From [Mycobacterium] fortunisiensis (GTDB lineage: Bacteria > Actinomycetota > Actinomycetes > Mycobacteriales > Mycobacteriaceae): a DNA stretch of 64,000 nucleotides. A model generated the notes under the pieces. It ran no database searches and was not told where the DNA came from. It saw only the letters and a program-made list of their open reading frames with translations. Positions 8,746 to 17,761 of the stretch are shown piece by piece. Location of the stretch: NCBI RefSeq assembly GCF_019050325.1, contig NZ_VOMB01000017.1, positions 39,465 to 103,464 on the forward strand, written 5' to 3'. Numbering within the stretch: position 1 is the stretch's first letter; every line of letters starts with the position of its first letter. Position numbers and translations under genes: made by a program.

Positions 8746-9475
8746 ATCCACCCGCCCCGTGCTGCTCGAGGTGCGCGACGCGGTCGTGCACTACGGCAAA
8801 ATCAAGGCGCTGCACGGCGTTTCGCTGGTGGTGCATGAAGGCGAACTCGTCACGCTGCTGGGCTCCAACGGGGCCGGGAAGACCACCATGATGCGGGCGA
8901 TCTCGGGACTGCGGCCGCTGACCTCGGGCTCGATCTGGTTCGAGGGCCGCGACATCTCCCGGGTCAAGGCGCACCAGCGTGTCATCGACGGTCTGATTCA
9001 GGCACCGGAGGGCCGTGGGGTGTTTCCCGGGATGACCGTGCTGGAGAACCTCGAGATGGGCTGCTATGGACGGAAGTTCGCGACCCGCGCCGAGCATGAC
9101 GAGCGGCTGGACTGGGTGTTCGAGACGTTCCCCAGACTCGCCGAGCGGCGCGCTCAGGTGGGCGGCACCCTCTCGGGTGGCGAACAGCAGATGTTGGCCA
9201 TCGGCCGGGCGCTGATGGCCCGGCCTCGGGTGCTGCTGCTCGACGAGCCGTCGATGGGGTTGGCACCGATGGTGATCTCGCAGATCTTCACGATCATTTC
9301 CGAGATCAACGCTGCCGGCACCACGGTGTTGCTCGTGGAGCAGAATGCCCAGCAGGCGCTGAGCCGGTCGGACCGGGCCTACATTCTGGAGACCGGCGAT
9401 ATCACGCGTACCGGTGCGGCGCGGGAGTTGTTGGCAGATGACAGTATTCGCGCCGCCTACCTGGGGGTGGCCTGA
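8729..9475 (+). CDS. livF: branched-chain amino acid ABC transporter ATP-binding protein LivF
   Basis: This 248-residue second ATPase has Walker A GSNGAGKT (45-52), signature LSGGEQ (148-153), Walker B LLLDEP (169-174) followed by the LivF-typical SMGLAP, and the LivF insert APEGRGVFPGMTVLENLEMG. It is the last gene of the liv operon. The next gene begins 3 nt downstream on the same strand and may be co-transcribed. Confidence 0.94.
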   Translation: MTAAPESTRPVLLEVRDAVVHYGKIKALHGVSLVVHEGELVTLLGSNGAGKTTMMRAISGLRPLTSGSIWFEGRDISRVKAHQRVIDGLIQAPEGRGVFPGMTVLENLEMGCYGRKFATRAEHDERLDWVFETFPRLAERRAQVGGTLSGGEQQMLAIGRALMARPRVLLLDEPSMGLAPMVISQIFTIISEINAAGTTVLLVEQNAQQALSRSDRAYILETGDITRTGAARELLADDSIRAAYLGVA

Positions 9476-9478
9476 CGC

Positions 9479-9805
9479 ATGGTGGCGAAATCGATCGCCT
9501 TGTTCGTGCTTGCCGCGGTTCTGGAGATCGGCGGCGCCTGGCTGGTCTGGCAGGGTGTGCGTGAGCATCGTGGCTGGGTCTGGGTGGGTGCCGGGGTGAT
9601 CGCGCTCGGCGCGTACGGCTTCGTCGCGGCGTTCCAGCCCGACGCCCACTTCGGGCGGGTGCTGGCGGCGTACGGCGGGGTGTTCATCGCCGGTTCGTTG
9701 TTGTGGGGCATGGTGGCCGACGGCTTCCGGCCGGACCGCTGGGATGTGACGGGCGCGTTGGTGGCACTGGCCGGCGTCGGGCTGATCATGTACGCGCCGC
9801 GCTGA
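9479..9805 (+). CDS. YnfA/UPF0060-family small membrane protein
   Basis: This 108-residue protein has four predicted transmembrane helices and matches the YnfA family ([20 protein letters not shown] near the N-terminus, [29 protein letters not shown] in the middle). YnfA proteins are related in size and topology to small multidrug-resistance exporters, and some have been linked to efflux. It starts 3 nt after livF, so it may ride on that transcript without sharing its function. Confidence 0.88.
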   Translation: MVAKSIALFVLAAVLEIGGAWLVWQGVREHRGWVWVGAGVIALGAYGFVAAFQPDAHFGRVLAAYGGVFIAGSLLWGMVADGFRPDRWDVTGALVALAGVGLIMYAPR

Positions 9806-9810
9806 GCCGC

Positions 9811-10698
9811 TCAGTGCAGATGGGCGTTGTCGTCGTCGAGATCGTCGCGGTTCAGGCCCATCGGTGTGGCGGCCGGGACATCACCGGCGGCCACCACCTG
9901 CCGGGTGATCGGGGTCAGCACCCGGAACAGGGTGGTGATCTCGTCGTCGGTCAACGCCGCCAACGCACCGAGGGCCAGTTCATCGGTGCGGTCCTCGATC
10001 CGCTGCTTGACGTCACGACCGACGGCCGTGAGCGCGTCGTGCCCGTCCAGCCAGCCGCGGGCACGCAGCTGCTCGACGTACCCGCCCCACTGCTCGTCGT
10101 CGTAGTCGCGGCTGCGCATGATCATCTCGCGCGGCACCCGGCCGGCCGCGGCGTGCAGGACATTGCATTCCCGGCCGCTGATCCCCTCCGAGACCAGGAC
10201 GGCGATGTGGCCGTCGCCGCGTTGCTCGCGCAGTAGCGTCACGGCGTGCCACAACGTGGCGAGGGGTTCCTCTGGCCAGGGCAGGGCGCGGTTGGCGGCG
10301 TAGAGCGGCCGGCCATCCAGTGGGGCGCTGCGCGCGGCTTTGGCCGCCAATTCACCGGCGAGCCGGGTGGATTCGGAGTCGGTCACCCCGCAGCGGCGCA
10401 GGGCGTCAACGGCCGATTCCGAGCGCACCGCCAACAGCGTTGCCGGGTCTGCCATCTCCCAGGCGGCGGGCAGCGCCTTGGCGACGCGCTCAGTGGTGAA
10501 GTTGTAGAACGCGGCGGCGACCACCTCGGGTGCGACGATGCCCAGTGGGGCTGACCGGGAGGCGAAGTAGCCCATCCAGAAACCGGGGTAGCCCAGGGAG
10601 TCAAGTGCCGCGCGTGCCTCGGGTGCGAAGTAGGTGACGGCGTGGACCGGCTCCAGCCGGTCGAAGAAGCGACGTGCCAATGCAGCGGAGCGACCCAT
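9811..10698 (-). CDS. SCO6745-family protein (winged-helix-like, function unknown)
   Basis: The 295-residue protein resembles the actinobacterial SCO6745 family. It has an N-terminal helical part (RRFFDRLEPVHAVTYFAPEARAALDSLG) and a C-terminal winged-helix-like part (ARGWLDGHDALTAVGRDVKQRIEDRTDELA) reminiscent of MarR-type C-terminal helices. No catalytic motif is visible. It lies 9 nt downstream of the GntR regulator gene on the same strand, so it may be its operon partner. Family name is from memory of the sequence pattern. Confidence 0.7.
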   Translation of the reverse strand: MGRSAALARRFFDRLEPVHAVTYFAPEARAALDSLGYPGFWMGYFASRSAPLGIVAPEVVAAAFYNFTTERVAKALPAAWEMADPATLLAVRSESAVDALRRCGVTDSESTRLAGELAAKAARSAPLDGRPLYAANRALPWPEEPLATLWHAVTLLREQRGDGHIAVLVSEGISGRECNVLHAAAGRVPREMIMRSRDYDDEQWGGYVEQLRARGWLDGHDALTAVGRDVKQRIEDRTDELALGALAALTDDEITTLFRVLTPITRQVVAAGDVPAATPMGLNRDDLDDDNAHLH

Positions 10699-10707
10699 GC
10701 CGCTCAG

Positions 10708-11424
10708 TTAAGCACCACTGGCGTCGCGCTCGGTGACCGCGGTGGCGGCTTCGTCGATGATGGCGCGCATGGCCCGTTCGGCGGCGTCCTCGTCACGCAG
10801 CCGAACGGCCCGGGCCACCTCGTCGTGCAGTTCGATGGCCGCGGGGTTGGGGGAGTCGGGCATCAGGCCGTGTTCGGTCCGCCCGGCCAGCACCTCGGCC
10901 ACCACGTCGTTGAGCGCACGAAACATCTCGTTGCCGCTGGCGTCCAGAAGTGTCTGGTGAAAAAGTGTGTCGGCCCGTAGATAGGCCTCGAGGTCGCCGG
11001 AGCGGCCGTGCATCACCATGTCGGACACCGCGGCGGCCATCACCCGGCATTGGTCCGGGTTCGCCCGGCGCGCGGCCAGCGCCGCGGCCGCCGGCTCGAA
11101 ACCGCGTCGAAGTTCGGACAGCGACGCCAGCTGGGCAGCGCGGTCCCCGGCCTGGAGGCGCCAGCGAATCAGCCTGGGGTCAAAGACATTCCATTTGTGC
11201 GACGGCTGGACGGTGATACCGACGCGGCGGCGGGATTCCACCATGCCCATCGACTCGAGCACGCGGATCACCTCGCGCGCGACGCTGCGGGACACCTCGT
11301 GTTCGGTGCTGAGCCGTTCCAAGGTCAGCACCTGCTGCGCGGCCAGCTCACCGGAGACGATCCCGGTGCCGAGCGCGGTCAGCAGGTTGGCGTGCAGTGC
11401 GCCGACCTTTGCAGGGGAAGACAC
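10708..11424 (-). CDS. GntR/FadR-family regulator of the gluconate genes
   Basis: This 238-residue regulator has an N-terminal winged helix (LSTEHEVSRSVAREVIRVLESMGMVESRRRVG) and a C-terminal FCD ligand-binding domain (about 85-225, with FHQTLLDASGN and the acidic/histidine positions typical of metal-assisted carboxylate binding). It is read divergently from gluconokinase and gluconate permease, so it probably represses them until gluconate or a derivative binds. The start used is GTG 11424. The upstream ribosome site is weak, and an alternative nearby start cannot be excluded. Confidence 0.88.
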   Translation of the reverse strand: MSSPAKVGALHANLLTALGTGIVSGELAAQQVLTLERLSTEHEVSRSVAREVIRVLESMGMVESRRRVGITVQPSHKWNVFDPRLIRWRLQAGDRAAQLASLSELRRGFEPAAAALAARRANPDQCRVMAAAVSDMVMHGRSGDLEAYLRADTLFHQTLLDASGNEMFRALNDVVAEVLAGRTEHGLMPDSPNPAAIELHDEVARAVRLRDEDAAERAMRAIIDEAATAVTERDASGA

Positions 11425-11465
11425 GGTTACATCGTGTCATATGACCCAATAAACGAGTAAAGAAC

Positions 11466-11532
11466 TGACGTAATAACCAAACCGTTGCAAACGTATGATG
11501 TTTACGTCATGATGTGTGACGACAAACACATC
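11466..11532. promoter_or_regulatory. inverted repeats between gntR-type gene and gntK
   Basis: The 123-nt divergent region is AT-rich. It carries TGACGTAA (11466-11473) and its exact complement TTACGTCA (11502-11509). A second perfect 7-bp pair, GATGTGT/ACACATC (11511-11517, 11526-11532), sits just before the gntK ribosome site. These are candidate operators for the GntR protein or a 5'-UTR hairpin. No experimental motif was available for comparison. Confidence 0.5.
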
Positions 11533-11547
11533 GTGCGAGGCGGTTGT

Positions 11548-12075
11548 ATGGGTTCACCAGTCGTGGTCATGGGCGTATCCGGATCAGGTAAGTCGACCGT
11601 CGGCGCAGCACTGGCACAACGGCTGCGGGTGCCGTTCGCCGATGCCGACGACTTTCACCCGGCTGCCAACATTGCCAAGATGTCGGCCGGCCACCCCCTG
11701 GACGACCAGGACCGCCATCCCTGGCTGGAAGCGATCGGAGAGTGGCTGGCCGAGCACAGCGCAGGCGGTGTGATGAGTTGTTCTGCGCTCAAGCGCAAGT
11801 ACCGCGACCAGTTGCGCAGTCACTGCGCCGGCGTGGTGTTTCTGCATCTGAGCGGCTCGCCCGAGGTCATCCGCAAACGTCAGGCCAGCCGACCCGGCCA
11901 CTTCATGCCGGCCGCGCTACTCGATTCGCAATTCGCCACCCTGGAGCCGCTCGGAGCGGACGAGGGCGGTGTCACCATCGACGTCGATCAGAGCGTCGAC
12001 GCCATCGTCGATGACTACGTCAGCACAGCTACCACCCGAACCGGCACGGCGACAACCGAACAGGAGAACCGATGA
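11548..12075 (+). CDS. gntK: gluconokinase
   Basis: This 175-residue P-loop kinase phosphorylates gluconate to 6-phosphogluconate, which enters the pentose phosphate pathway. P-loop GVSGSGKST lies at residues 9-17. Family motifs DADDFHPAANIAKM and CSALKRKYRDQLR follow, and the lid has RKRQASRPGHFM. ATG 11548 is chosen because the P-loop normally begins about 8 residues in and a GCGAGGCGG ribosome site precedes it. The last codons overlap the permease gene by 4 nt (ATGA). Confidence 0.94.
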   Translation: MGSPVVVMGVSGSGKSTVGAALAQRLRVPFADADDFHPAANIAKMSAGHPLDDQDRHPWLEAIGEWLAEHSAGGVMSCSALKRKYRDQLRSHCAGVVFLHLSGSPEVIRKRQASRPGHFMPAALLDSQFATLEPLGADEGGVTIDVDQSVDAIVDDYVSTATTRTGTATTEQENR

Positions 12076-13526
12076 GCTCATCGCTCACCCAGCTCGCGGC
12101 CGGCACAGAGCTGGTTGAGCCGGTCGCCGGTGGCACGCAGTTGATCCTGGCCGCCCTGGCCGGCATCGCCTTGATCGTCGTCCTCATCACTCTCCTGAAG
12201 CTGCACCCGTTCCTGGCCCTGATCTTCGGCGCGCTGACCGTCGGCCTGGTGGCCGGCGAGAACATCGGCACAGTGCTCGACTCGTTCTCCAGCGGATTCG
12301 GCTCCACCGCAGCCAGTGTCGGCATCTTGATCGCGCTCGGGGCGATGTTCGCCAAACTGCTGGCCGACACCGGGGGCGCCGACGAGATCGTGGACACGAT
12401 TGTCGGGCATGCCTCACCCCGGATGTTGCCGTGGGCAATGGCGTTGGTGGGCGCGATCATCGGCCTGCCGATGTTCTTCGAGATCGGCCTGGTGCTGTTG
12501 ATGCCGGTGATCTACCTCGTGGCCCGCCGGTCGCAGCTGTCCCTGGTGACGGTCGGTATCCCGGCCCTGGCGGGCCTGTCGGCCATGCACGGGTTCGTGC
12601 CGCCGCATCCCGGGCCCGTCGCCGCCATCTCGCTGCTCAACGCCGATCTCGGCGTCACGCTGGCGCTGGGGGTGCTGGTGGCGATCCCGACGATCGTGGT
12701 GGCCGGTCCGCTGTTCGGCAAGCTGGCCGGGCGCTGGGTGGTTCTCGACGTACCGGATCGGTTCGACAGCACCGATCCGGCTGCTGCGCAACAGGATTCT
12801 GGCCCCGGCATCGGTGGCTCCGGCCCGGCCACCGCCACCGCCACCGGGACAAAGGCGCGACCGAGCTTCGGCATCACCATGGCCAGTGTCCTGCTGCCAG
12901 TGGCCCTGATGATGGGCAAGGCGCTCGTCGACATTTTCATCGACGACACCTCGCATCCGTTGCGTCAGGCCTTCGACCTGCTCGGCCGCCCCCTGATGGC
13001 ACTGCTGATCGCGGTGGTGGTCGGCATGTTCACCCTCGGTGGCGGCGCCAAGATGTCGCGCGATCAGATCGTGAAATGTGTTGAATCGTCACTGCCGCCG
13101 GTCGCCGGCATCATCATGATCGTCGCCGCCGGCGGCGGATTCAAACAGGTGTTGGTGGATACCGGGATCGGGACGCTGCTGGCCGAATGGGCCAAGAGCG
13201 CCAACCTGTCGGTGGTGTTGCTGGCCTGGGTGCTGGCGGTCCTGATCCGGCTGGCGACGGGATCGGCGACGGTGGCCACCATCACCGCGTCCTCGCTGAT
13301 GCTGGCCCTGGTCGAAGGGATGAGCACCGGCGAGGTGTCGCTGGTGGTGCTTGCGGTGGGCGCCGGTTCGCTGTTCTTCTCGCATGTCAACGACGCCGGA
13401 TTCTGGCTGGTGAAGGAGTATTTCGGGATGACCGTCGGTCAGACCATCAAAACCTGGTCGCTCATGGAGACGGCACTGTCGGTGGCGGGCCTGGTCTTCG
13501 TACTCCTGCTCGGTCTCGTCGTCTGA
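12072..13526 (+). CDS. gntT: gluconate:H+ symporter (GntP family)
   Basis: The 484-residue GntP-family permease has about 12-14 hydrophobic helices. Family segments such as GLPMFFEIGLVLLMPV, LSAMHGFVPPHPGPVAAI and LATGSATVATITASSLM are clear, as is SHVNDAGFWLVKEYFGM. It should import gluconate for the kinase encoded in the same operon. Paralogues carry other sugar acids, so gluconate specificity comes from the kinase neighbour. Confidence 0.93.
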   Translation: MSSSLTQLAAGTELVEPVAGGTQLILAALAGIALIVVLITLLKLHPFLALIFGALTVGLVAGENIGTVLDSFSSGFGSTAASVGILIALGAMFAKLLADTGGADEIVDTIVGHASPRMLPWAMALVGAIIGLPMFFEIGLVLLMPVIYLVARRSQLSLVTVGIPALAGLSAMHGFVPPHPGPVAAISLLNADLGVTLALGVLVAIPTIVVAGPLFGKLAGRWVVLDVPDRFDSTDPAAAQQDSGPGIGGSGPATATATGTKARPSFGITMASVLLPVALMMGKALVDIFIDDTSHPLRQAFDLLGRPLMALLIAVVVGMFTLGGGAKMSRDQIVKCVESSLPPVAGIIMIVAAGGGFKQVLVDTGIGTLLAEWAKSANLSVVLLAWVLAVLIRLATGSATVATITASSLMLALVEGMSTGEVSLVVLAVGAGSLFFSHVNDAGFWLVKEYFGMTVGQTIKTWSLMETALSVAGLVFVLLLGLVV

Positions 13527-13538
13527 TCCACCGGCAGA

Positions 13539-14099
13539 TCAGCCCCGGACCACCTGGGTGCCGCCGGCGAGTTCGTCGTGCTTGCCCTGTTTGGTGGCAC
13601 TGCCGCTGATGGTCACCGCGATGACGATCATCGCGATCACAGCGAGGAATCCACCGACCCACGGGATGATCGGCAGCACGGTGAAGGCGTTGCGAATCGC
13701 GGACTGGCCCAGGCTGGGTTTCGGGGCATTCCCCGGCCCACGTACCGCAAGCCCCAGCAGCTTCTTGCCCGGTGTCGCGCCCGCGGCCACTTCGAAGCCG
13801 ACGAAGTAGACGAACATCAGCAATCCGGTGAAAAGGCCGGTCACCCAGTAACTCGACAGCGAGTCGGTGATGAACGACAGGAAGAACGCCACGATGGCGA
13901 CAAGGATTCCGTCGATCACGCGCGCGAAAAATCGCCGCGCCAGACCACCGGCCGCCCCGCCGTACGGAGGCGGGTAACCGCCGGGGGCTTGCTGATACGG
14001 CGGGGGATAGCCGCCGGGCGCCTGCCCATAAGGCGGGGGCGGAGGCGGATAGCCGCCAGGTTGTCCGTACTGCTCAGGTGGAAAGTCGCCCGTTGTCAT
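13539..14099 (-). CDS. RDD-family membrane protein with Pro/Gly/Tyr-rich N-terminus
   Basis: ATG 14099 starts MTTGDFPPEQYGQPGG, a typical mycobacterial Pro/Gly/Tyr-rich cytoplasmic leader with repeated GGYPPPY blocks (about residues 1-50). An RDD domain follows, with the conserved Arg-Asp in RRFFARVIDG, two to three transmembrane helices and the GKKLLGLAVRG segment. RDD proteins are small membrane proteins of mostly unknown role. The frame is open further upstream, but that part is the antisense-like reading of the neighbour's repeats and is discarded. Confidence 0.88.
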   Translation of the reverse strand: MTTGDFPPEQYGQPGGYPPPPPPYGQAPGGYPPPYQQAPGGYPPPYGGAAGGLARRFFARVIDGILVAIVAFFLSFITDSLSSYWVTGLFTGLLMFVYFVGFEVAAGATPGKKLLGLAVRGPGNAPKPSLGQSAIRNAFTVLPIIPWVGGFLAVIAMIVIAVTISGSATKQGKHDELAGGTQVVRG

Positions 14100-14109
14100 A
14101 CCGACAACG

Positions 14110-14916
14110 CTACCGACCACGCCGCTGATCGAGTTGGGTTCGAGCCAGATCAGCCAGGGCCACGGACCGTTCGCGAGCCGCCTCGGCGAGTTCGGGTGCG
14201 CGCTCTCGGGCCGCCTCGGCGAGTTCGGTGGCCCGTTCGCGGGCCGCTTCGGCCACCTCGGGTGCGCGCTCGCGGGCGGCGTGGGCCAACTCGCCGGCAC
14301 GTTCCCGTGCCACGTCGGCCAGCTCGCGACCACGTTCCGCACCGACCGCCAGGCCGTGGCCGACCTTCTCGGCGACCGCACTGTCGGAAATGGCCTCGGT
14401 CAACGAATGGTCGGTGAGGTGGTGGCCCGCGCTGACACCGGGTACGGCGGCGGCGACGCTGGCCGAGACCTGGCGTGCGGCGCGGCGCCCGCGCCAGGCC
14501 AGCGACGGCTTGCCGGCGGTGTCGGCTGCCGCGATGATCAGGCCGCCGAGCAGGCTGATGTCGGTGATGAAATCGCGGCGTTGGGCCGCCGCCCGCTGCG
14601 GATCGGACTCCCGCAGGAACGATTGCGCACCCAGGCTTCCCGGCACCATGGTGACGGCCAGGGCGGCTGCGGTCAGCCGTGGCGCCCGGCCGAGTGCCAG
14701 CAAGAGTCCACCGGCAACCTGAACCGCGGCGTTCACCCGTGCGACCGTGCGGGCATCGGAGGGCACTCCGGCGCTCATCGGACCGGGCAGTGCACTCAGC
14801 GCACCCAGCGTGTTGCGGGTCGATTCGGTGGCGCCGGCGGGGTCGCGCAGGGTCTCCACGCCGCGGGCGATGAAGGTGGCAGACAACATGGGACGAGCGA
14901 TTCGTCTGATCAACAT
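14110..14916 (-). CDS. DoxX-family membrane protein with C-terminal 11-residue helical repeats
   Basis: This 268-residue protein has an N-terminal DoxX-like region (about 1-135, four hydrophobic helices, ARGVETLRDP and RDFITDISLLGGL). It then has a linker and six consecutive 11-residue units (residues 198-263) close to ELAEAARERAP. The DNA encoding them (14128-14325) is six 33-bp units. Such 11-mers form amphipathic helices like those of LEA group 3 proteins or apolipoproteins. The gene ends 10 nt before the RDD start, so the two probably form an operon. Confidence 0.85.
   Translation of the reverse strand: MLIRRIARPMLSATFIARGVETLRDPAGATESTRNTLGALSALPGPMSAGVPSDARTVARVNAAVQVAGGLLLALGRAPRLTAAALAVTMVPGSLGAQSFLRESDPQRAAAQRRDFITDISLLGGLIIAAADTAGKPSLAWRGRRAARQVSASVAAAVPGVSAGHHLTDHSLTEAISDSAVAEKVGHGLAVGAERGRELADVARERAGELAHAARERAPEVAEAARERATELAEAARERAPELAEAARERSVALADLARTQLDQRRGR
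14128..14325 (-). repeat. six tandem 33-bp units encoding 11-residue repeats
   Basis: Six uninterrupted 33-bp units encode ELADVARERAG, ELAHAARERAP, EVAEAARERAT, ELAEAARERAP, ELAEAARERSV and ALADLARTQLD. Units 2-5 are the most alike at the DNA level, suggesting recent duplication. Confidence 0.9.
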
Positions 14917-15034
14917 GAGCTAGGAGTTCCCACAGCCCGCCAGGGCAAACCTCGCGAGATTCACCGATGCCGCACGGAGTAGCTTCACAGACATGCGGCA
15001 CCGGCCCCCCATCGGCACCGGGCGATGAACCCCG

Positions 15035-15733
15035 ATGAACTATGACTGGAAGCAGCTGGGCCGGGGTGTCTGGCGCACCCGGCTGCCGTTCCTGGACGTG
15101 ACGGTCGGCCTCGTCGCCGGTACCGAGCGCTGCTTGCTGGTGGATTCGGGCACCACACTGGCCGAGGCCCGCGGCATCGCCGCCGATGTGTCGGCGCTGA
15201 CGCCGCACCGCGTCGGGCATATTGTGCTGACGCACAATCATTTCGACCATATTCTCGGTGCATCGTGGTTCAGGGGAGCCGAGATATGGTGCGCCCCCGA
15301 GGTTGTCACGTCGTTGTCTGCGGGCCGAGATGAGCTGCGTGCCGATGCCATTCGCCACGGGGCCGACCCCGGCGACGTCGACCGGGCGCTCGCCGCGATC
15401 GCGGTGCCGGACCGGCAGATCTGCTACGGCGACATCGATCTCGGTGGCCGGACCGTGAGCGTTCGCCACCCCGGCCGTGGCCACACCAGTCACGACCTGA
15501 TCGTCGTCGTGCCCGGCGATCCCGCGGTGGTGTTCTGCGGTGATCTCGTCGAGGAGTCCGGCGACCCGGTGATCGACGCCGATTCCGACCTCGCGGCCTG
15601 GCCGGCCACCCTGCAGGAGGTGCTGGCCGCCGGCGGCGACGACGGGGTGTTCGTCCCCGGGCACGGCGCCGTGGTGGGCGCCGAGTTCGTCCGGCGGCAG
15701 CAGCGCCGACTGGCCGCTCACAGAGGTTCGTGA
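15035..15733 (+). CDS. MBL-fold metallo-hydrolase
   Basis: This 232-residue metallo-beta-lactamase-fold hydrolase has metal motif HNHFDH (67-72), D35 of LLVDSG, the GHTSHD histidine (HPGRGHTSHD), a later aspartate (VFCGDLVEE) and PGHGAVVG with the last histidine. This binuclear-zinc set fits glyoxalase II-like or small thioester/lactone hydrolases. The substrate is unknown. ATG 15035 begins MNYDWKQLGRGVW, a common start for this subgroup. Confidence 0.88.
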   Translation: MNYDWKQLGRGVWRTRLPFLDVTVGLVAGTERCLLVDSGTTLAEARGIAADVSALTPHRVGHIVLTHNHFDHILGASWFRGAEIWCAPEVVTSLSAGRDELRADAIRHGADPGDVDRALAAIAVPDRQICYGDIDLGGRTVSVRHPGRGHTSHDLIVVVPGDPAVVFCGDLVEESGDPVIDADSDLAAWPATLQEVLAAGGDDGVFVPGHGAVVGAEFVRRQQRRLAAHRGS

Positions 15734-15776
15734 GCCCGCCGACGGATTTAGTTAGCCCATATGCGACGATTCGCCG

Positions 15777-16595
15777 ATGACCGAGGTTGTCGCCCATTTC
15801 GTGCAATCCGAGCAGGACAGGTTCGCCCCGACCCGCTTTGCGCAGAGCCACTGGGGTGAGGACCACCTGAACGGTCCGGCCCTGGTCGGGTTGGCCGCCC
15901 AGGCGCTGGAGTCGGCCTTCGGGCTGCCCGAGTTCCTGCCGGCCCGGTTGACCGTCGACCTGTTCAGAGCCGCGCGCGGCGTGCCGACCACGACAAAGGT
16001 GGCGCTGATCCGTGCCGGTCGGCGGGTGCGCAACTCCGAGTGCGAACTGGTGCAGGACGGCGTGACGGTGGCCCGCGCAACCCTGGTGCAGTACCGGTTG
16101 GGGGCGGCCCCGCGGGGTGAAGAGTGGGTGGCTCCGGTCACTTTCGACCACCCGGGCGCGCTCGACGACGACCGGACGACGTACATCGGCAGCGATGCAG
16201 GCGGCTGGAGTCGCGCCATCGCCGACCATCAGAACGACTCCCGTAAGCGGTTCATGAACCGCACCATCACCGTCATCGACGGACACCCCAACTCGCCGTT
16301 CGTGCGGGCGGCGATGGCGGCCGAGGGCACGAGCCTGGTGACCAACCTGGGCACCGCCGGGGTGGGCTACATCAACGGCGACCTCACCGTGGCGTTGTCC
16401 CGGCTGCCCGGTGACGATTGGATCGGCGTTCAGGCCGACGCGCACTGGGCCAACGATGGCATTGCCGTCGGCGCCTCCACCCTGTTCGACGGTGCCGGGG
16501 CGTTCGGCACCGGAATGGTCACCGCCATCGGCAATCCGGCGGCGCAGATCGATTTCACCGACGATCCGTTTCCGGAACGCACCGCGCCCAGGTAG
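15777..16595 (+). CDS. acyl-CoA thioesterase-like double hotdog protein
   Basis: The 272-residue protein looks like a tandem hotdog thioesterase. The N-terminal half contains WGEDHLNGPALVGLAAQALE and the C-terminal half DDWIGVQADAHWANDGIAVGASTLFD, the usual second-domain ending of TesB-like enzymes. It would hydrolyse acyl-CoAs, but the chain length cannot be told. It is a stand-alone gene between the MBL hydrolase and the peptidase. Confidence 0.8.
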   Translation: MTEVVAHFVQSEQDRFAPTRFAQSHWGEDHLNGPALVGLAAQALESAFGLPEFLPARLTVDLFRAARGVPTTTKVALIRAGRRVRNSECELVQDGVTVARATLVQYRLGAAPRGEEWVAPVTFDHPGALDDDRTTYIGSDAGGWSRAIADHQNDSRKRFMNRTITVIDGHPNSPFVRAAMAAEGTSLVTNLGTAGVGYINGDLTVALSRLPGDDWIGVQADAHWANDGIAVGASTLFDGAGAFGTGMVTAIGNPAAQIDFTDDPFPERTAPR

Positions 16596-16652
16596 CGCCG
16601 CGGCCACCGGAACACAGGTTTCACGGCCGGCGTACCCGGCAATCCGGCAGGC

Positions 16653-17723
16653 ATGGCCGAAGTGGATGACGGGTTCACGCGTGACCTCCTGCAGGAGCTG
16701 TTGTGGGCGTACGGCCCGTGCGGTCAGGAGGATGCGGTTCGCGATGTGTGCGGTCGGGAAGTGGGGCCTCATGCCGAGCGGACGTGGACGGATGCCGCGG
16801 GCAACCTGGTCGCCCGGATCGGTGGGGCGGACCCCGAAGCCCCGGCCACCCGGATCCTGGCTCATCTCGACGAGCTCTCGATGCTCGTCAAGCGAATAGA
16901 ACCGGACGGTAGGCTGCGTCTCACCCCACTGGGCACGATGTACCCGGCCAACTTCGGCCTGGGCCTGGTGGCCATCCTGGGTGACGACGAAACCATTTGT
17001 GGGGTACTGGCTTTAGGCTCGGAGCACACCACCCAGGAAACCCCGCACGTGTGGCGGACGAAGCCCGATCAGGGCGACAAGGCGCTGGACTGGCCCGATG
17101 TGCATGTCTTCACCGGTTTGGACCCGGAGCAGTTGGCGAAATCGGGGATCGGACCGGGCACCCGGGTGTGTATCGACCGCAGCAAGCGTGACCTCATCGA
17201 GATCGGTGACTATCTCGGCTGCTACTTCATGGACGACCGAGCCGCGGTACTGACCCTGCTGCTGCTCGCGCGGCGACTCACCGCGACCGGCCGGCGCCCA
17301 GCCGGTGACCTGCACCTGGTCTTCACCACGAACGAAGAGGTAGGCGGGGTGGGGGCGGCGTATGCCTGCCGGACACTGCCCGGCGATCTGACGTTGGCCG
17401 TGGAAGTCGGGCCGACCGAGGCCGAGTACGGGACCACGGTGACCGGCGGGCCGATCGTGGCCTACAGCGACGCACAGTGCGTCTACGACAAGGGCGTGGC
17501 GGATCGGCTGTGCGACGTGGCACGGAACCTGGGGTACGCACCGCAGGCCGCAGTTCTGGGCGCCTTCGAATCGGACGCCTCCCATGCCAAGGCGGCCGGG
17601 CTGTCTCCGCAGGCCGGATTGCTGTGTCTGCCGACGCTGAGCACGCACGGCTATGAGGTGATCGCCCGGTCCGCGATCACCGCCGTGACCGACGTCCTGG
17701 TCGATTTTGTGGTCCAGATCTGA
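16653..17723 (+). CDS. M42-family metallo-aminopeptidase
   Basis: This 356-residue protein has the dinuclear zinc ligands of the M42 (glutamyl aminopeptidase/endoglucanase M) family in order: AHLDE (H71), MDDR (D194/D195), general base and ligand pair NEEVG (E228/E229), E251 in VEVGPTE and a late His in LSTHGYE. M42 enzymes form large cytosolic assemblies that trim peptides. The AHLDE and EVGPTE variants differ slightly from the commonest forms (AHxDE, D at the third ligand). Confidence 0.88.
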   Translation: MAEVDDGFTRDLLQELLWAYGPCGQEDAVRDVCGREVGPHAERTWTDAAGNLVARIGGADPEAPATRILAHLDELSMLVKRIEPDGRLRLTPLGTMYPANFGLGLVAILGDDETICGVLALGSEHTTQETPHVWRTKPDQGDKALDWPDVHVFTGLDPEQLAKSGIGPGTRVCIDRSKRDLIEIGDYLGCYFMDDRAAVLTLLLLARRLTATGRRPAGDLHLVFTTNEEVGGVGAAYACRTLPGDLTLAVEVGPTEAEYGTTVTGGPIVAYSDAQCVYDKGVADRLCDVARNLGYAPQAAVLGAFESDASHAKAAGLSPQAGLLCLPTLSTHGYEVIARSAITAVTDVLVDFVVQI

Positions 17724-17761
17724 TCGGCCCGCCTCTGGCTAACGTCTGACAGGATGGGGAC

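Noticed and set aside
12414..12956. 180-codon minus-strand frame inside the gluconate permease
   Set aside because: Low-complexity shadow of a well-supported membrane protein gene.
14128..14325. 33-bp repeats considered as a CRISPR array
   Set aside because: No spacers. The repeats keep an open frame encoding 11-residue helical units.
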